A stretch of 64,000 nucleotides of DNA, taken from the NCBI GenBank assembly GCA_000711775.1, contig ARYC01000051.1:62001-126000 (forward strand), read 5' to 3'. Positions 11,323 to 22,584 of the stretch are shown here, piece by piece. How positions within the stretch are numbered: position 1 is the stretch's first letter; the number at the start of each line of letters is the position of its first letter. The notes under the pieces were generated by a model. The model made no database searches and was not told where the DNA came from. It was given only the letters and a program-made list of their open reading frames with translations. The stretch comes from Oxytricha trifallax (lineage: Eukaryota > Ciliophora > Spirotrichea > Sporadotrichida > Oxytrichidae). The position numbers were made by a program, and so were the translations under genes.

Positions 11323-12436
11323 ATGAAAGACGTAAAATTATCCTCCTCAGTCGTCGGGAAAGTAAAAATCAGTAAGATTTATGCTCACCTTGATAAACTA
11401 GTTCTTTAATGTGGGGACGTTGAAAATTTTTAAGCTTTCCTAGCCTTCGCAAAAGTCTAATTTAGATTTTAGGAAATTAAAATAACATCTGCCAGAACCT
11501 CTAGGTAATCCTAAGAAATCACTGGTTCATTAAAGAAGCTTATTAGAACCTAGCAAATAAAAGATCTTGATGACATGTATGAGATTTACCAGGACAATGA
11601 TGCTTTTTATGAATAAATCGTCTTATGACATACTAAGGTTTCGAATCAAAGATTATTTCGTAGCTAGCTCCAAAGTAAACTAAATTCCAATCATAAATTA
11701 GTTTTCTTCTACTATCTGACACCGAATCTCCACAACAACACTCAAGTTGGAGGATATGATTTACTTAGATGTAGTTGACAAGCTTCACACAGTTATCTTT
11801 AGGAATTGCCCGGATAAAGTAAATGTTGTCTGGCTGTTTGGTTACCCTAGCACTGGGAAGAAAACAATCGCTAAATTCCTTAAAAAGATCTTTATCACGG
11901 AGGACTTCAGAATACTCAATCTCACATTCTGCATTGAACCAAGCAACTCATATTCAGAGCCTTAGCTGGTAATTATGGATGAAATCAAGCGAGACATCTT
12001 TTATGACAGGAAACAGATAGATGACATAAAAAGATTATTTGAGGGTGAGGGATATCCTATGAACTTCAAATACAAAGAACCGGGGGTCAGTTTCAAGAAC
12101 TGTAAGGTTATAGCAATATGAAATCAGCTGCCTTTCGACGCAATGTGTGAATTTGATAGAAAGTCCTTTGAAATCAGGATGCTAATGGCAGAATTCACAA
12201 GCTAGATGCAGAGGCAAGATGACAAGCTTCCGTTCAACGTGATTGAGCTGGCAGAGTACATGAAGCAGCGAATGTTAGAAGATGAGGACTTAGAGTTGAT
12301 GATTAAGGAACTAACAATCATAGATGAGACCGACGTGTATCAAACAGATACTAACAGTAATCAAGTGAAGCAATTAAGAGTGCTCGTCAAGTTGAATTTC
12401 CATAAGTGCACATATATAGTTACTCTAAATTATTAA
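11323..12436 (+). CDS. P-loop helicase, Rep/SF3-like, with disrupted frame
   Basis: The C-terminal half, from about 11747, contains a Walker A-like segment (WLFGYPSTGKKTIAKFL), a Walker B (QLVIMDEI) and a motif-C-like segment (CKVIAI, TGA, NQLPFD). The order and spacing resemble SF3 helicases of Rep/NS1 replication proteins. The residue after GK is Lys with Thr next, not the usual Ser/Thr. An upstream open part begins ATG 11323 (MKDVKLSSSVVGKVK) and ends at TGA 11626-11628 in another frame; an intron or frameshift between 11626 and 11730 is needed to join them. A TGA at 12119-12121 interrupts motif C. I see no HUH nickase motifs. No TGA closes the frame at 12436, so the true end is unclear. 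Confidence 0.6.
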
Positions 12437-12747
12437 TAAATATTCACCTTTCATTCCATTCTGTACAATTTATACAAAAAAAACTAATTACTTAAACTGT
12501 ACAATGTACACTGCGCAATTTAATCAGGACGCCTTAATATTTTAAAAATGTAAAAACAACAAACTGTACAATGTAATATGTACAATTTTGTGATAATTAT
12601 TTTGATATTAAAATTTTTTAATTAAAAGTGTAATAAACCAATTTGTATTTAAATTTTTTCTATTGAGTGGCAGTTTAGATTAATATAAATTATCAAATAT
12701 ATTATTAATTTCTTCAATTTCCTAATATTATGTACTTTAGCAATATT
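12430..12747. repeat. right inverted terminal repeat of the MT-A70 element
   Basis: Inverted counterpart of 6680-6910, with a second TGTACAATGTA-type palindrome and roughly 100 extra bases near 12510-12570. The last helicase codons run into it. Confidence 0.75.
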
Positions 12748-13175
12748 CTTTATAATATGTAATTTTAAATTAAAAATATAACATTATTTAATTATTAAAT
12801 CTTACTAACTAAATCTAAAATATTTTATCATCATTCTTCCAGAAATAATTAAGAAGGGTAGACGAAGGTTTTTTAATTCTTGAGACCATTTATTATTGTG
12901 AAATAAAAACATACAATCAAAATGATTTAAAATCTTTTACTACATAACTAAATTTGTTTCAAAACTAAATTTTTATTTTACCACTAAGTATAATAATTAT
13001 AACTTTTAAACTGTTTATTTATTAACGTATTCACCAATTTTTAACAAAAAATTAAAAAATTAATAATTTTTCAATTAAGGAGGCTTTATTAATTTAATAA
13101 ATTTTGAGTATTTTATAAAATTTATAAATCATTTTTATATAACTAGGAATATAAAAACCAACTGCAAAACTAAAT

Positions 13176-13800
13176 GACTATGGAAAAGCATTCTACTCCC
13201 CCATAATGTATATTTTTCATTTTTTAGTCTGATAGAGTTTTTGATGATGATTAATAGTAGCTAATTTACATGATGTGTGGAAGAAATAGTTTTTGAGCTA
13301 TGGCCTCATTAAAGTCCCTTTTTTATATATAAAAATCATTATAAATTTGAATAAAAATTTATAAATTTTTCACATAATTTAATTTCACTATAATTGATGA
13401 TTTTAGCTGCTCCTCACTATATTGACATAATTTATCTATTTTATTATAATTTTATAAAGAGAATTAAAAGTCATTTTAACTTTCATTTAATATTTTTATA
13501 AATATAATTAAAATTCACTTTATAAAATTATAATAAAATAGATAAATTATGTCAATATAATGAGAAGCAGCTAAAATCATCAATTATAGTGAAATTAAAT
13601 TATGTGAAAAATTTATAAATTTTTATTCAAATTATAATGATTTTTATATATAAAAAAGGGACTTTAATGAGGCCATAGCTCAAAAACTATTTCTTCCACA
13701 CATCATGTAAATTAGCTACTATTAATCATCGTCAAAAACTCTATCAGACTAAAAATTAAAAAATATTCATTATGGGGGAGTAGAATGCTTTTCCATAGCC
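13176..13800. mobile_element. palindromic element with 8-bp target duplication
   Basis: Two arms of about 280 bp are near-perfect inverted copies, starting GACTATGGAAAAGC on the left and ending GCTTTTCCATAGCC on the right. AACTAAAT flanks both sides (13168-13175 and 13801-13808), an 8-bp direct duplication. There is no coding capacity. The duplication size fits hAT- or Merlin-type transposition. The internal motif TAGTTTTTGAGCTATGGCC is similar to one in the element at 45518. Confidence 0.8.
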
Positions 13801-13949
13801 AACTAAATTATTAGAGTAAATAAATTAAAATTTAAAATTAAAAACAATTAATTCATTAAAACGTATTATAGCAAAAACTAAAAATTATGAATACGAAAAT
13901 GAAATTTAACAGTAAAAATTAGATTAGCAATTTAATTTGACATATTTCT

Positions 13950-14310
13950 TGAATACATTAGGAATCGGAAATTTATTGTTGACTGAATATGTTTTATCGA
14001 TCTTGGGATTAATTTAAAAATAGATGGATTTTATTTTTGGCGATACTATTTGATCACATCCCTTGAGCTAGTTAACTAGACTTTGATTGAAATCTACAAA
14101 TAACTGATTTGTGGGGTCCAATTAATATTAAGTTAACTAGCTCAAGGGATGTGATAAAAGAGAACTGTCAAAATAAAGTCCAGCTAATTTCGATGTTCTT
14201 TATATAAAAAGCTCAAAATTTTTAATTTTGGTTAATTGATTTTCATGTCATTAGTATAATTAATTTAATATAAATTTCCATTTTTAAATGAATTCCTACA
14301 ATATTATCAC
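13950..14310. repeat. degenerate member of the ~400-bp palindrome family
   Basis: Contains inverted GCTAGTTAACT/AGTTAACTAGCTC around CACATCCCTTGAGC and its complement, plus AAAGTCCAGCTAATTT on the right. These match the conserved core of the copies at 15329 and 17251, but the arms have diverged. Confidence 0.6.
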
Positions 14311-15328
14311 ATAATATTATGATGACCTATCGTCTTGAATTAATTTATTCACGTTTTGAACTTGTCTATTCTATTTAATAAAATATAAGTCTTCCTGAAT
14401 AGTCTCATCAAAACATTTATAGTAAATAAAAATTATAAAATTAAATAAAAACAAAGCTCATCTTTTAAAATTAAATTATTTTATTATAATTTCATCAAAT
14501 TTGCATTGTTATTTGTAGTGAGCTCTTAATTATATATAATTATTATATATTTCTAGCTTTCTAATTTAGTAAAAATTAACAAATTAAAATATAGCTTGCT
14601 TGTCTTTTTAATTTTAATTTAGATTTTGATAATTGTTTTATTTTTGATTTTATTCCTTGTTGAAGTTGTCTAATTTAAAAATTTCCTAAAGAGTGGTGAG
14701 AGATCCAGAAAATTATTACATATAAATCATAATAATCTTAATATTTTTATTATTACGGCAAGCCCATTGAGATAATTTTTGGATTTTCATAATTAAAAAA
14801 TTTGATCATAGATTATAAACAAAATTACTGGAGTAAGTATTGATATATTTTTATCATAATTATGGCATTATTGCATGGACATTTCTAAAATTTGATTATA
14901 ACTTATTATTTCTCCTTGCTATCCTTCTTGATTGTCAAATGATTACAAATGACTCTAATTATTATTTTTAAAATTATATATAAAGAAATAAAGATATTTT
15001 TAATTACCTGATTTAAAAAAAATTTTCTGAAATTTAATACGGTTTGTTGTAAAATTATTATGCTTTATACATTTTATATATTTTATATACTTTAATAAGA
15101 GAAATTATAAAAAAAAATGCTTTAATTATTTAAATTGGAATTAATCATTTCATATTTATTTTTGTAATTATATTTCTTAAATTTTTCCAAGAAAATTATA
15201 TATTCATTTATAAAGATATAAAATTTATAATTTTATTTTAATTTCATAATTTACTTTTAAAAAAATTACTTTATTCCAAAATAAAAGTAAAAATTGACAC
15301 CTATTTTATATTAATATTTTTATTATTT

Positions 15329-15711
15329 TAGGAATTATTTGAATCTGGAAATAATAATTAAGAATAAATATATAATAATTGAAATTCATGGCAGTTAATG
15401 TTGGTCAATTTAAACGAACTTAGGCTCATTCGATATAGAATTCAAAATTAGCTGGACTTTATAAATGGCTGATTATTTTATCGCATCCCTGGAGCGAGAC
15501 AACTTCACTTTAATGAGAATTATAATTTAAAGATATCTCGCTCCAGTGATGCGATAAAATAGTACAGCCATTTATAAAGTCCAGCTAATTTTGAATTCTA
15601 TATAGAATGAGCCTAAGTTCGTTTAAATTGACCAACTTTAACTGCCATGAATTTCAATTATTATATAATTATTCTTAATTATTATTTCAAGATTCAAATA
15701 TATTCCTAAAA
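15329..15711. mobile_element. ~380-bp palindromic MITE
   Basis: Near-perfect inverted arms run from TAGGAATTATTTGAATC to a matching right end. The family core reads GGACTTTA...TATCGCATCCCTGGAGCGAGA. TATTATTT lies on both sides (15321-15328, 15712-15719) and may be an 8-bp target duplication. It has no coding sequence. Confidence 0.75.
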
Positions 15712-16257
15712 TATTATTTCTGATTTAAGCGTCTACGTTCGGCTTTGTTGGTGAAAAAACAGGGGTCAAGGGATAACTAAAGCTTGAGCTAGCATTAGTA
15801 GATTCTTGACTGGAATTTTCATTCCAAATATTTTATTTCTTCAATTTCTTACTTTCTCTTTTTTTTATTTACAAAATATAATTATTTTAATTCATAATTA
15901 TTAAGTTAACTTATACATTTATTAATGATCATTTATAAAATTATTATACTTTCTTCATAAGAACCTAAATTAATATTTGAAAGTTCTTTACATTTCTTCT
16001 TTTATTGCTTAAAACAGAATTAAAATAAACTAATTACCAGTATATTATAATAACAATAATAATAATAAATCTAGAATATATTAATCTCAACGATTGTTTT
16101 GTATTTTAATTTAATTTAATTGCAAATAATATCTAGTTTATACTTAATTAAATTACTTATTCAATTATATTAAATATCATCAATAATATACTTTAACATC
16201 TCTCAGATGTTCTGATTAAAATATTTAAGTAGTTTTTTGCATAACAATCCAATAAAA

Positions 16258-16280
16258 ATATATATATATATATATATATT
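16258..16280. repeat. AT dinucleotide microsatellite
   Basis: An uninterrupted TA run of about 22 bp. A second TA run lies at 16533-16552. Confidence 0.9.
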
Positions 16281-17250
16281 CACTGATTGTTACTATGACG
16301 TCATTTTAATTATATTTTCTTTAACATTAAGTCCTGGATGTTTGGATTATAAATGCCTCCTTGTATTAAATTAATTAATTTTGCATGAGTACGGTCTAAA
16401 ATTAAAGAGTTTACTTATAAATAATTTATATTAATTTGTTTAAAGTAATGCGAATATTAATTTAATTTAATAATGAGTTAGATTCAAATTGGTTGTTAAT
16501 GCTTAAGTTGAAAGAATAATAAAAAGTTGTTTCATATATATATATATATATAATTAAATATTCGAGATATTTTTATTCAAATTTACTATGATTAAATTTG
16601 ATAAATTCAGATTCAAGAGTGGGATAAATGTCGTTGAGTAATTCAGAAATAATAAATAAAAATAAAGTTCATTACCATAATTGAATTTAAATTTATATGT
16701 CATAAGGTATTTATGAAGGATAAATCCTGCTTGGAATATTAATAATTAAATATTATAAATTTTTAAATTATAAAATAATTCGCTTAAATTTTTTATATAA
16801 AGAATAAATTTATAATTTCTAGCATATATAAATAATTAAATTTATCTTTAATTTTGATTATATATTGTCATTTCTAAATATTTTATAGATACTCAAATGT
16901 TGGGATATCGAATTAATATAATATAGCAACCTAATCTACCTAAGTTTGAATAGAGTTTCTAAGAATATTCTATTGTTTTCATTTCTTTAGTCTAGTTATT
17001 CCAGATAATATCATTATAAAATATTAAATTAACTATTAGAATATCATTTTCTCATATAATGTGATATATTTGTTTTTTATGAATATTAATTGTCTAAATA
17101 AGTCATAAAATATAGCTTCAGAATAACTAAATATTCTAAGTACCCGTTTCATTGTCCCCAAAGTCAAATTAAATTTCTAAGCTTGAAGTTTTTAGAATTT
17201 TTTATTATTTTTCCAACTCTCTCCAATAAGTTTAAGCCGCTTTTTTGAAT

Positions 17251-17672
17251 ATTGTAGGAATAAATTTGAAATTGGGAAAATAATTATAATTTTAAATTAA
17301 ATTTAAATCAAAATCTTGGCAGATAAAGTTGGCGAATGTAAACGATCTTGGGCTCATTCGATAAAAAATTCAAAATTAACTGGACTTTATTATAGATGGT
17401 ACTATTTTATCGTATCCCTGGAGCGAGATAACTTTGACTTTAATGGGAAGGTATAATTTAATTGAATTATACCTTCCCATTAAAGTCAAAGTTATCTCGC
17501 TCCAGGGATACGATAAAATAGTACCATCTATAATAAAGTCCAGTTAATTTTGAATTTTTTATCGAATGAGCCCAAGATCGTTTACATTCGCCAACTTTAT
17601 CTGCCAAGATTTTGATTTAAATTTAATTTAAAATTATAATTATTTTCCCAATTTCAAATTTATTCCTACAAT
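17251..17672. mobile_element. ~420-bp near-perfect palindromic MITE
   Basis: The arms are almost identical inverted copies from ATTGTAGGAATAAATTTG to CAAATTTATTCCTACAAT. The core has TGGACTTTATTATAGATGG and ATCGTATCCCTGGAGCGAG. It is the best preserved member of the family, so it is probably the youngest here. Confidence 0.85.
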
Positions 17673-18565
17673 AATTTGAATTGGAATAATGCAACTTAAT
17701 GTTGGAAGGGACGAAGAGATTATTTGGAAGCTCTAGAAATGATATTTTTCATTTGAAGACATAAAAATGGCATAAGTATAAATTAGGATTTCATTTTATA
17801 AATAATAAAATAATTATTAATAAACATTAAAAAAGAAGCAGTTGAAATAATTAAATAGCATTGTAAATAATATCAATAAATACAAGAATATAGAATAAGG
17901 ATCATTTATTTTAGTATTATAAAAATACATACAAAAAATAAAGTTTTTAGCAATTTATTTAAAAAGATTAGAAATTATTAATTATATAATCGTTTTTATT
18001 TTTTACATGTTTTTAATTATTAATGTCAATTTTTTTATAATTTATACTTTTTTAGATATGTTATAATGAGCCTTATAAAAAATTTTAATATATATTCTTT
18101 ATGATATAATAATTAAAAAGACAATTTAATTGATGTTAGAAGATAAGAACTTATATTAAAATTTTATTATAATTTAGGTATTATATGTAATCATAAATAA
18201 TTTAAAAAATTATTAATAGGGCCAATTCTTGTTGCTCAAGTATTCATAGACATGCATTATTAATATTATATAATTAAAAGAAATGAGATGATATTTATAT
18301 AAAAAAAAACTAGTTTAACATTTAGAAACTATCATCGAAAAAATGTATATTATAATTTCCAGTATCTTTATTGCAATTATTTATATCATTTAATTTCAAT
18401 GAAAAAATTTTAATTTTAAATATAAATTTAGATTAACATACATCATCTAAAAAAATTTGGATTTGGGGTCAAACACACCACCCCCTATAATCAAAACCCC
18501 AAAACCTCTTTATGAAATTTTAAGTGCTTTGATTTGTAGGGTATAGTTGGAGTCTTATTGGGGTT

Positions 18566-19651
18566 ATGAGAGAAATTAAGCCAATTAGCAAAATGAGAAA
18601 TATAAATTTTCGAAATTTAGGCTCTATTTATGATGTGCAATATTTAGATTTACTGCTTAAGCTTAGGTACTGTACAAGTATTTATATAGACTTAGTCAAA
18701 CCAGTAATGAATTATACAGCAAAAGCAAAGCTCTTGTGCAAGTGTGCCTCAACAGATAGGTATCATTGCTTGTATGCTGTTTAGCATTATAATTAAGGCA
18801 CTTGAAAACATCCTGCAAGAAAATAAAAGTTCTCTCAGGTTCATATTGACTTTCTCTGTGACTCGAAGACTTTAAAGTATTGATCACACTTTCCACTCGA
18901 CTAGCGAGCTGTGTTGTTTCATTTCAAGTTTCCTGACATGCGTATCTATCCTTAAACTATAGCCAGCATTTATAGAAGAAATGGTATTACTTTCAAGACT
19001 GTCAACAGAGTGAAGAGAGTGATTGATTTCACAGTGCCATTTTATAGTAATAATTTAAACTATATATATGATTAAATGCAGAGGGCTATTGATAATAACA
19101 TTAAGTTCATGCATGCAGATGAAGCTGTGTTTACCTTTAACACCTTTATTAATAATTCACGGTACAAGAAGTATGATAACATTGAAGTGTATGAATAAAA
19201 AGTAAAGGTAGTCACCCATTCAATTTTAGCTGGTGTAAGTGAAGATTCAGATTGGAGAGTTATGTCATTCATCCTCGCTCTATTAAGCAAGAGTAGTATA
19301 TAGAGTTTCTACATAAGCTTAGAGAGAAGTATAGCAATCAAGAGATCATCCTGTTTGTTGATAACCTGTCAGTTCATAAAGGAGTCTAAGAAAGGTTATG
19401 AAGACCTAAACATAACTCCTGTATATAATGTTCCTTATAGCCCATAATTAAATGGTTTCAAATTCTACTGGAGTTAAATCAAAACTTATTACAAGAAGTT
19501 GTTGCTATATCATCTTATTCATGACTTGCTCATCGATACAGTAGACTTGATTCAAAGCAGCTGTAAGAGAGTGAGCGTAGATAAGACAACAATTTTAGCC
19601 AGAGAGGGAAGAACGAATGTTTATAAATAAGTTTTAGATTTAAATGAATGA
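18566..19651 (+). pseudogene. TBE-B DD34E transposase, degenerate
   Basis: Starts MREIKPISKMRNINFRNLGS within the terminal repeat. The first catalytic segment MHADEAVFTFNTF and the second LFVDNLSVHK are preserved. The third region reads VPYSPQLNGF, and the expected Glu is replaced by Lys just after it. Frameshifts occur near 18800 and elsewhere. TGA at 19649-19651 is the conserved stop. IS630/Tc1-mariner transposases cut and join DNA with this acidic triad; this copy is dead. Confidence 0.8.
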
Positions 19652-19657
19652 ATAAGT

Positions 19658-20456
19658 TCACATATTAAATTAACCGAGAAAGGGATTTGCTTCTCTTTCT
19701 TCTCCTCTTCTTATGGCTTACTTGGGTCCATATTTCTTCACTTAGTGTCAGCTCTTGCATCTATGTTCATTTCATCTGGCTTTTAAACATCTTTATAAAG
19801 TCTCTTGCTCACTTCATGAATAGTCTATGACTTTCTCTCTCTCTTTGAACCTTCGCAATCTCTTTCATTAGGAATATACCAGTTCCAGGTTTCCCTACAA
19901 AGTTATGAATCATAGCTAACTAGAGAGGTAACGATGCTTCTTTAGCTATTCAAGCCAAGATTCGCCTATTAGTATGCCTTGCTTCTTTTAATCTTATGGA
20001 GAAATAGAGTAGCGTTTCTTGTGAGATTCTTCAAAGATCTCTCTAAGATAACTCTCATAAAGTGCCAATGACACCAAAGAAGAAGCTCCTTTCTGGATGT
20101 TTGTTAGAGAATTGTTTCTTGGTAGGAAGATAAACGACCAACTCTTCATCTTTCATTGCATCGTCGTAGAGATTAGTGACTGAAATCTCTGGGTAGTTAG
20201 GCATTTCTATCAACTTAATTTTATTATTTTTTAATTATTTCTTCTTATCACACAGTCTTGCTTTTAAGAAAGAAATTTTGGTACCTTCCATCGTTGGAAG
20301 GAATAATCCACTATAGTATATGATTAAGTATATTTTACATGCTTTCCATCTTGATTCAGGTATCGATATAGATCTTCCTTGCTTCTATATCTTGAGATTA
20401 TACCTTAAGCTTTAACCCTCTTCATTGCAGTACATATAGATTCCATCCTTGTTCCT
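19658..20456 (-). pseudogene. TBE-B 22 kDa gene, degenerate
   Basis: Minus-strand homologue of the TBE 22 kDa gene, starting at ATG 20454-20456 and ending TGA at 19658-19660. It keeps the IPNYPEISVTNLYDDAM stretch and the basic tail. The intron position is occupied by a 26-nt segment (19895-19920) reading GTTAGC...TTGTAG, so its 5' site is GTTAG instead of GTAAG. Small indels break the frame. Confidence 0.7.
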
Positions 20457-20599
20457 TCTCTTGTTATTGAATTTCAAATTATAATATATAGAGTTCGGGA
20501 TCCTATTGTTCAAATCTTAGTATTAAATATGGACATCTTATAGAAGGTCAACCCTGTAAAGATACATGGAGAAAATTCGCAGAAGCTGTAACAAACTTC

Positions 20600-20835
20600 A
20601 GATATGGAGCTCCATTTTTATCAATTTAGTTCCATTAAATTAGTACTTAATTTGTTTAAATTTAATTAGTACTGGTACTAATTCGGTTTAATTTTAATTG
20701 GTACCAATTTAATAGTACCAAAACTTAATTAGTACCTACTTTTAAACTAATGAGGTTTTAATGGAAAAGTTCCAAAATGGTTCAAAACCTAATTGGTACC
20801 AGTACCAACCTGAATTTTATCTAAGTTGGTACAAA
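20600..20835. repeat. GGTACCAATTAA-type repeat array in the TBE-B divergent gap
   Basis: Many direct and inverted copies of an imperfect TTAATTGGTACCAATTAA palindrome lie between the divergent 22 kDa and kinase genes. Copy F has the same unit; copies A, C, E and G use a GGAGCTCC-type unit instead. Confidence 0.7.
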
Positions 20836-20999
20836 AATTAAAAATATTAAGCATGAAATTAGAAAAATTATAGATATAAATTTGATCTTTAACACTTAAA
20901 TATCAACCATTATTGTTGCAGTGCCAACTCCTATGCATAGTTGCTATAACTTGAGAGGTAATTACAGCATATATTAGAAATTTAAATTTCAATTTAAGC

Positions 21000-22507
21000 A
21001 TGGCAGCTAACTTAAATCGAAAAGCAGTTTCTCTTAGCAATAGTTAATCATAGCTTAACTTTGGCGCCACTAAAAAGCAAGAAGGTATTTATGTTGAGAG
21101 GGAGGTACAGTTAAGAGCTCTTGGGTTTGAAGCAGAGGTCTTCAAAATTTAAGTATAAAACTAGAAGGGGAGAGCAGAGATAGGACTTCAAACATAAATT
21201 AAATATGTTGAGGAGGTAAAAAAACAGCAATTAATTGAAAAATTAAAAATCTTTGAATGATTGTTAAAATTTCTTCTCAACTGAGTAGAGCTTAGATAGG
21301 CATATTAAAGAAATACATTCTGGTAATCCGAAAATTTATTTCAAGCATGATAAGGTGGATGGCAGGTACTATTACACAACTTGCATGAAGTCTTACACTC
21401 ACTCAGCTAAAGTTAAAAGACACATGCAGAAGCATCAATTAAGCGAGTTTTTAATGTAAGATTAAGATATTTAAAAACTTATACCTGCTAATAGAAAGTC
21501 TAATACTCTTGAATCTTAAAAAGAGTTTTAAGATAAGCTCAAGAGGCAGAAATGATACGAGTAAATGAATCAACCTACAGGTAATACATTTTTACCATGC
21601 TTCTAAGAGAGAGAGCTATGCATATTCCTGCATTAAATACTGTTGATCTTAGCAGTTTTATAGAAAACTACTTTAATATAAACGTGACTAGAAAGGCAAA
21701 ACTTATAGTAGTCGATGCGTTTGCAAACAAGGTATATCCTTTCAGCTATCTCATTAAGAATAAACAGTATCAGAATGAGTTTACTAAAGAATATATAGTT
21801 CTTTGAGAAGCTTAAAAAAGAGATTGCAAGAACGTGTTGAAGCTAGACGGTGTTATTTTAGGCTTTGGGTTCATCGCACTAAGGCTAAAGAAATATGAAA
21901 TGACTCTAAGAGACTATCTCTATCAATACAAATATCCGGATGACTTGAATGATATACTTTCAGATATGATTAAGGGCGTCTAGGATTCTCATAAACTTGT
22001 ATATGTTCATAAAGATTTGAAGCCTGAAAATGTAATGCTTAACCTCTGTCCTTTAGAAGTTGTAGTTATCGATTTCAATAGAGCCTTAAGATAAGAGATT
22101 GTAACATTAGCAAAGGTTCTTGGGACACCAGGATACTTCCCAATCAGAGAGAAGTGGACAAATGGCTCTGTTTAGTGGGATGTATGGGCAGTTGCTGCTA
22201 TCATATTAGAAAGTGACATGGAAAGCATGTCTTACTTTGGTACTAAGCATGAAAAACAATCAATTAGCTTAGCTTAGAAGCATATAAAGTAAGAAGATGT
22301 CTGCAAAGAAATAAAAAGCATAGTAGAGATGATAATCGTGAGAGCTCTTTCATATCCTAGATAATCCTTAGATGACATACTTGAGCCACTATATCGAGCA
22401 AGATTAAAGAGATACAATAAAGACAAGCAGATAAAATTTGTTTCAGTTAAATCGCCTAATATTAATTAGATATACTTAAAATTCAAATAAAACCTGTACT
22501 TTCTCTA
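21000..22507 (+). pseudogene. TBE-B zinc finger/protein kinase gene
   Basis: Starts MAANLNRKAVSLS. The finger region has lost its first cysteines, and the frame shifts near 21250 and again near 21560. From about 21590 a long kinase frame runs to the end with one TGA (21805-21807). It shows VHKDLKPENVMLN (catalytic loop), VVIDFNRAL (DFN where most kinases have DFG), GTPGYFP, and WDVWAVAAIILESDM. The metal-binding Asp is kept. The glycine-rich loop is not obvious, so activity is uncertain. No TGA closes the frame before the terminal repeat. Confidence 0.75.
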
Positions 22508-22584
22508 CTAACCCCAATAAGACTCCAACTATAACCTCCAAATCAAAGCACTTATAAACCTCACTAAGGGGTTTTGGGTTTTTG

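Larger units (their letters stand above)
6680..12747. mobile_element. 6.07-kb TBE-related transposon with MT-A70 methyltransferase and helicase genes
   Basis: Long imperfect inverted repeats bound this unit. The left arm (about 6680-6910) matches the reverse complement of the right arm (about 12430-12747), including the stretches TACATAATATTAGGAAATT and AAATTGGTTTATTACAC. A TGTACAATGTAC palindrome and a GAATGGAATGAAAGGTG block are also shared. The right arm has about 100 extra bases. Inside are a DD34E transposase (plus), a 22 kDa TBE homologue (minus, convergent), a zinc finger/MT-A70 fusion (plus) and a P-loop helicase (plus). The ends lack the C4A4 motif of TBEs. No clean target duplication is visible. 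Confidence 0.8.
18492..22584. mobile_element. TBE transposon copy B
   Basis: A 4.09-kb TBE with CAAAACCCCAAAACC at the left end and its inverse on the right. The inverted repeat of about 70 bp contains AAGTGCTTTGATTTGTAGG, unlike copies A, C and E. Gene order is transposase (plus), 22 kDa (minus), zinc finger/kinase (plus). It is flanked by AAT on the left and ATT on the right. Confidence 0.9.
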
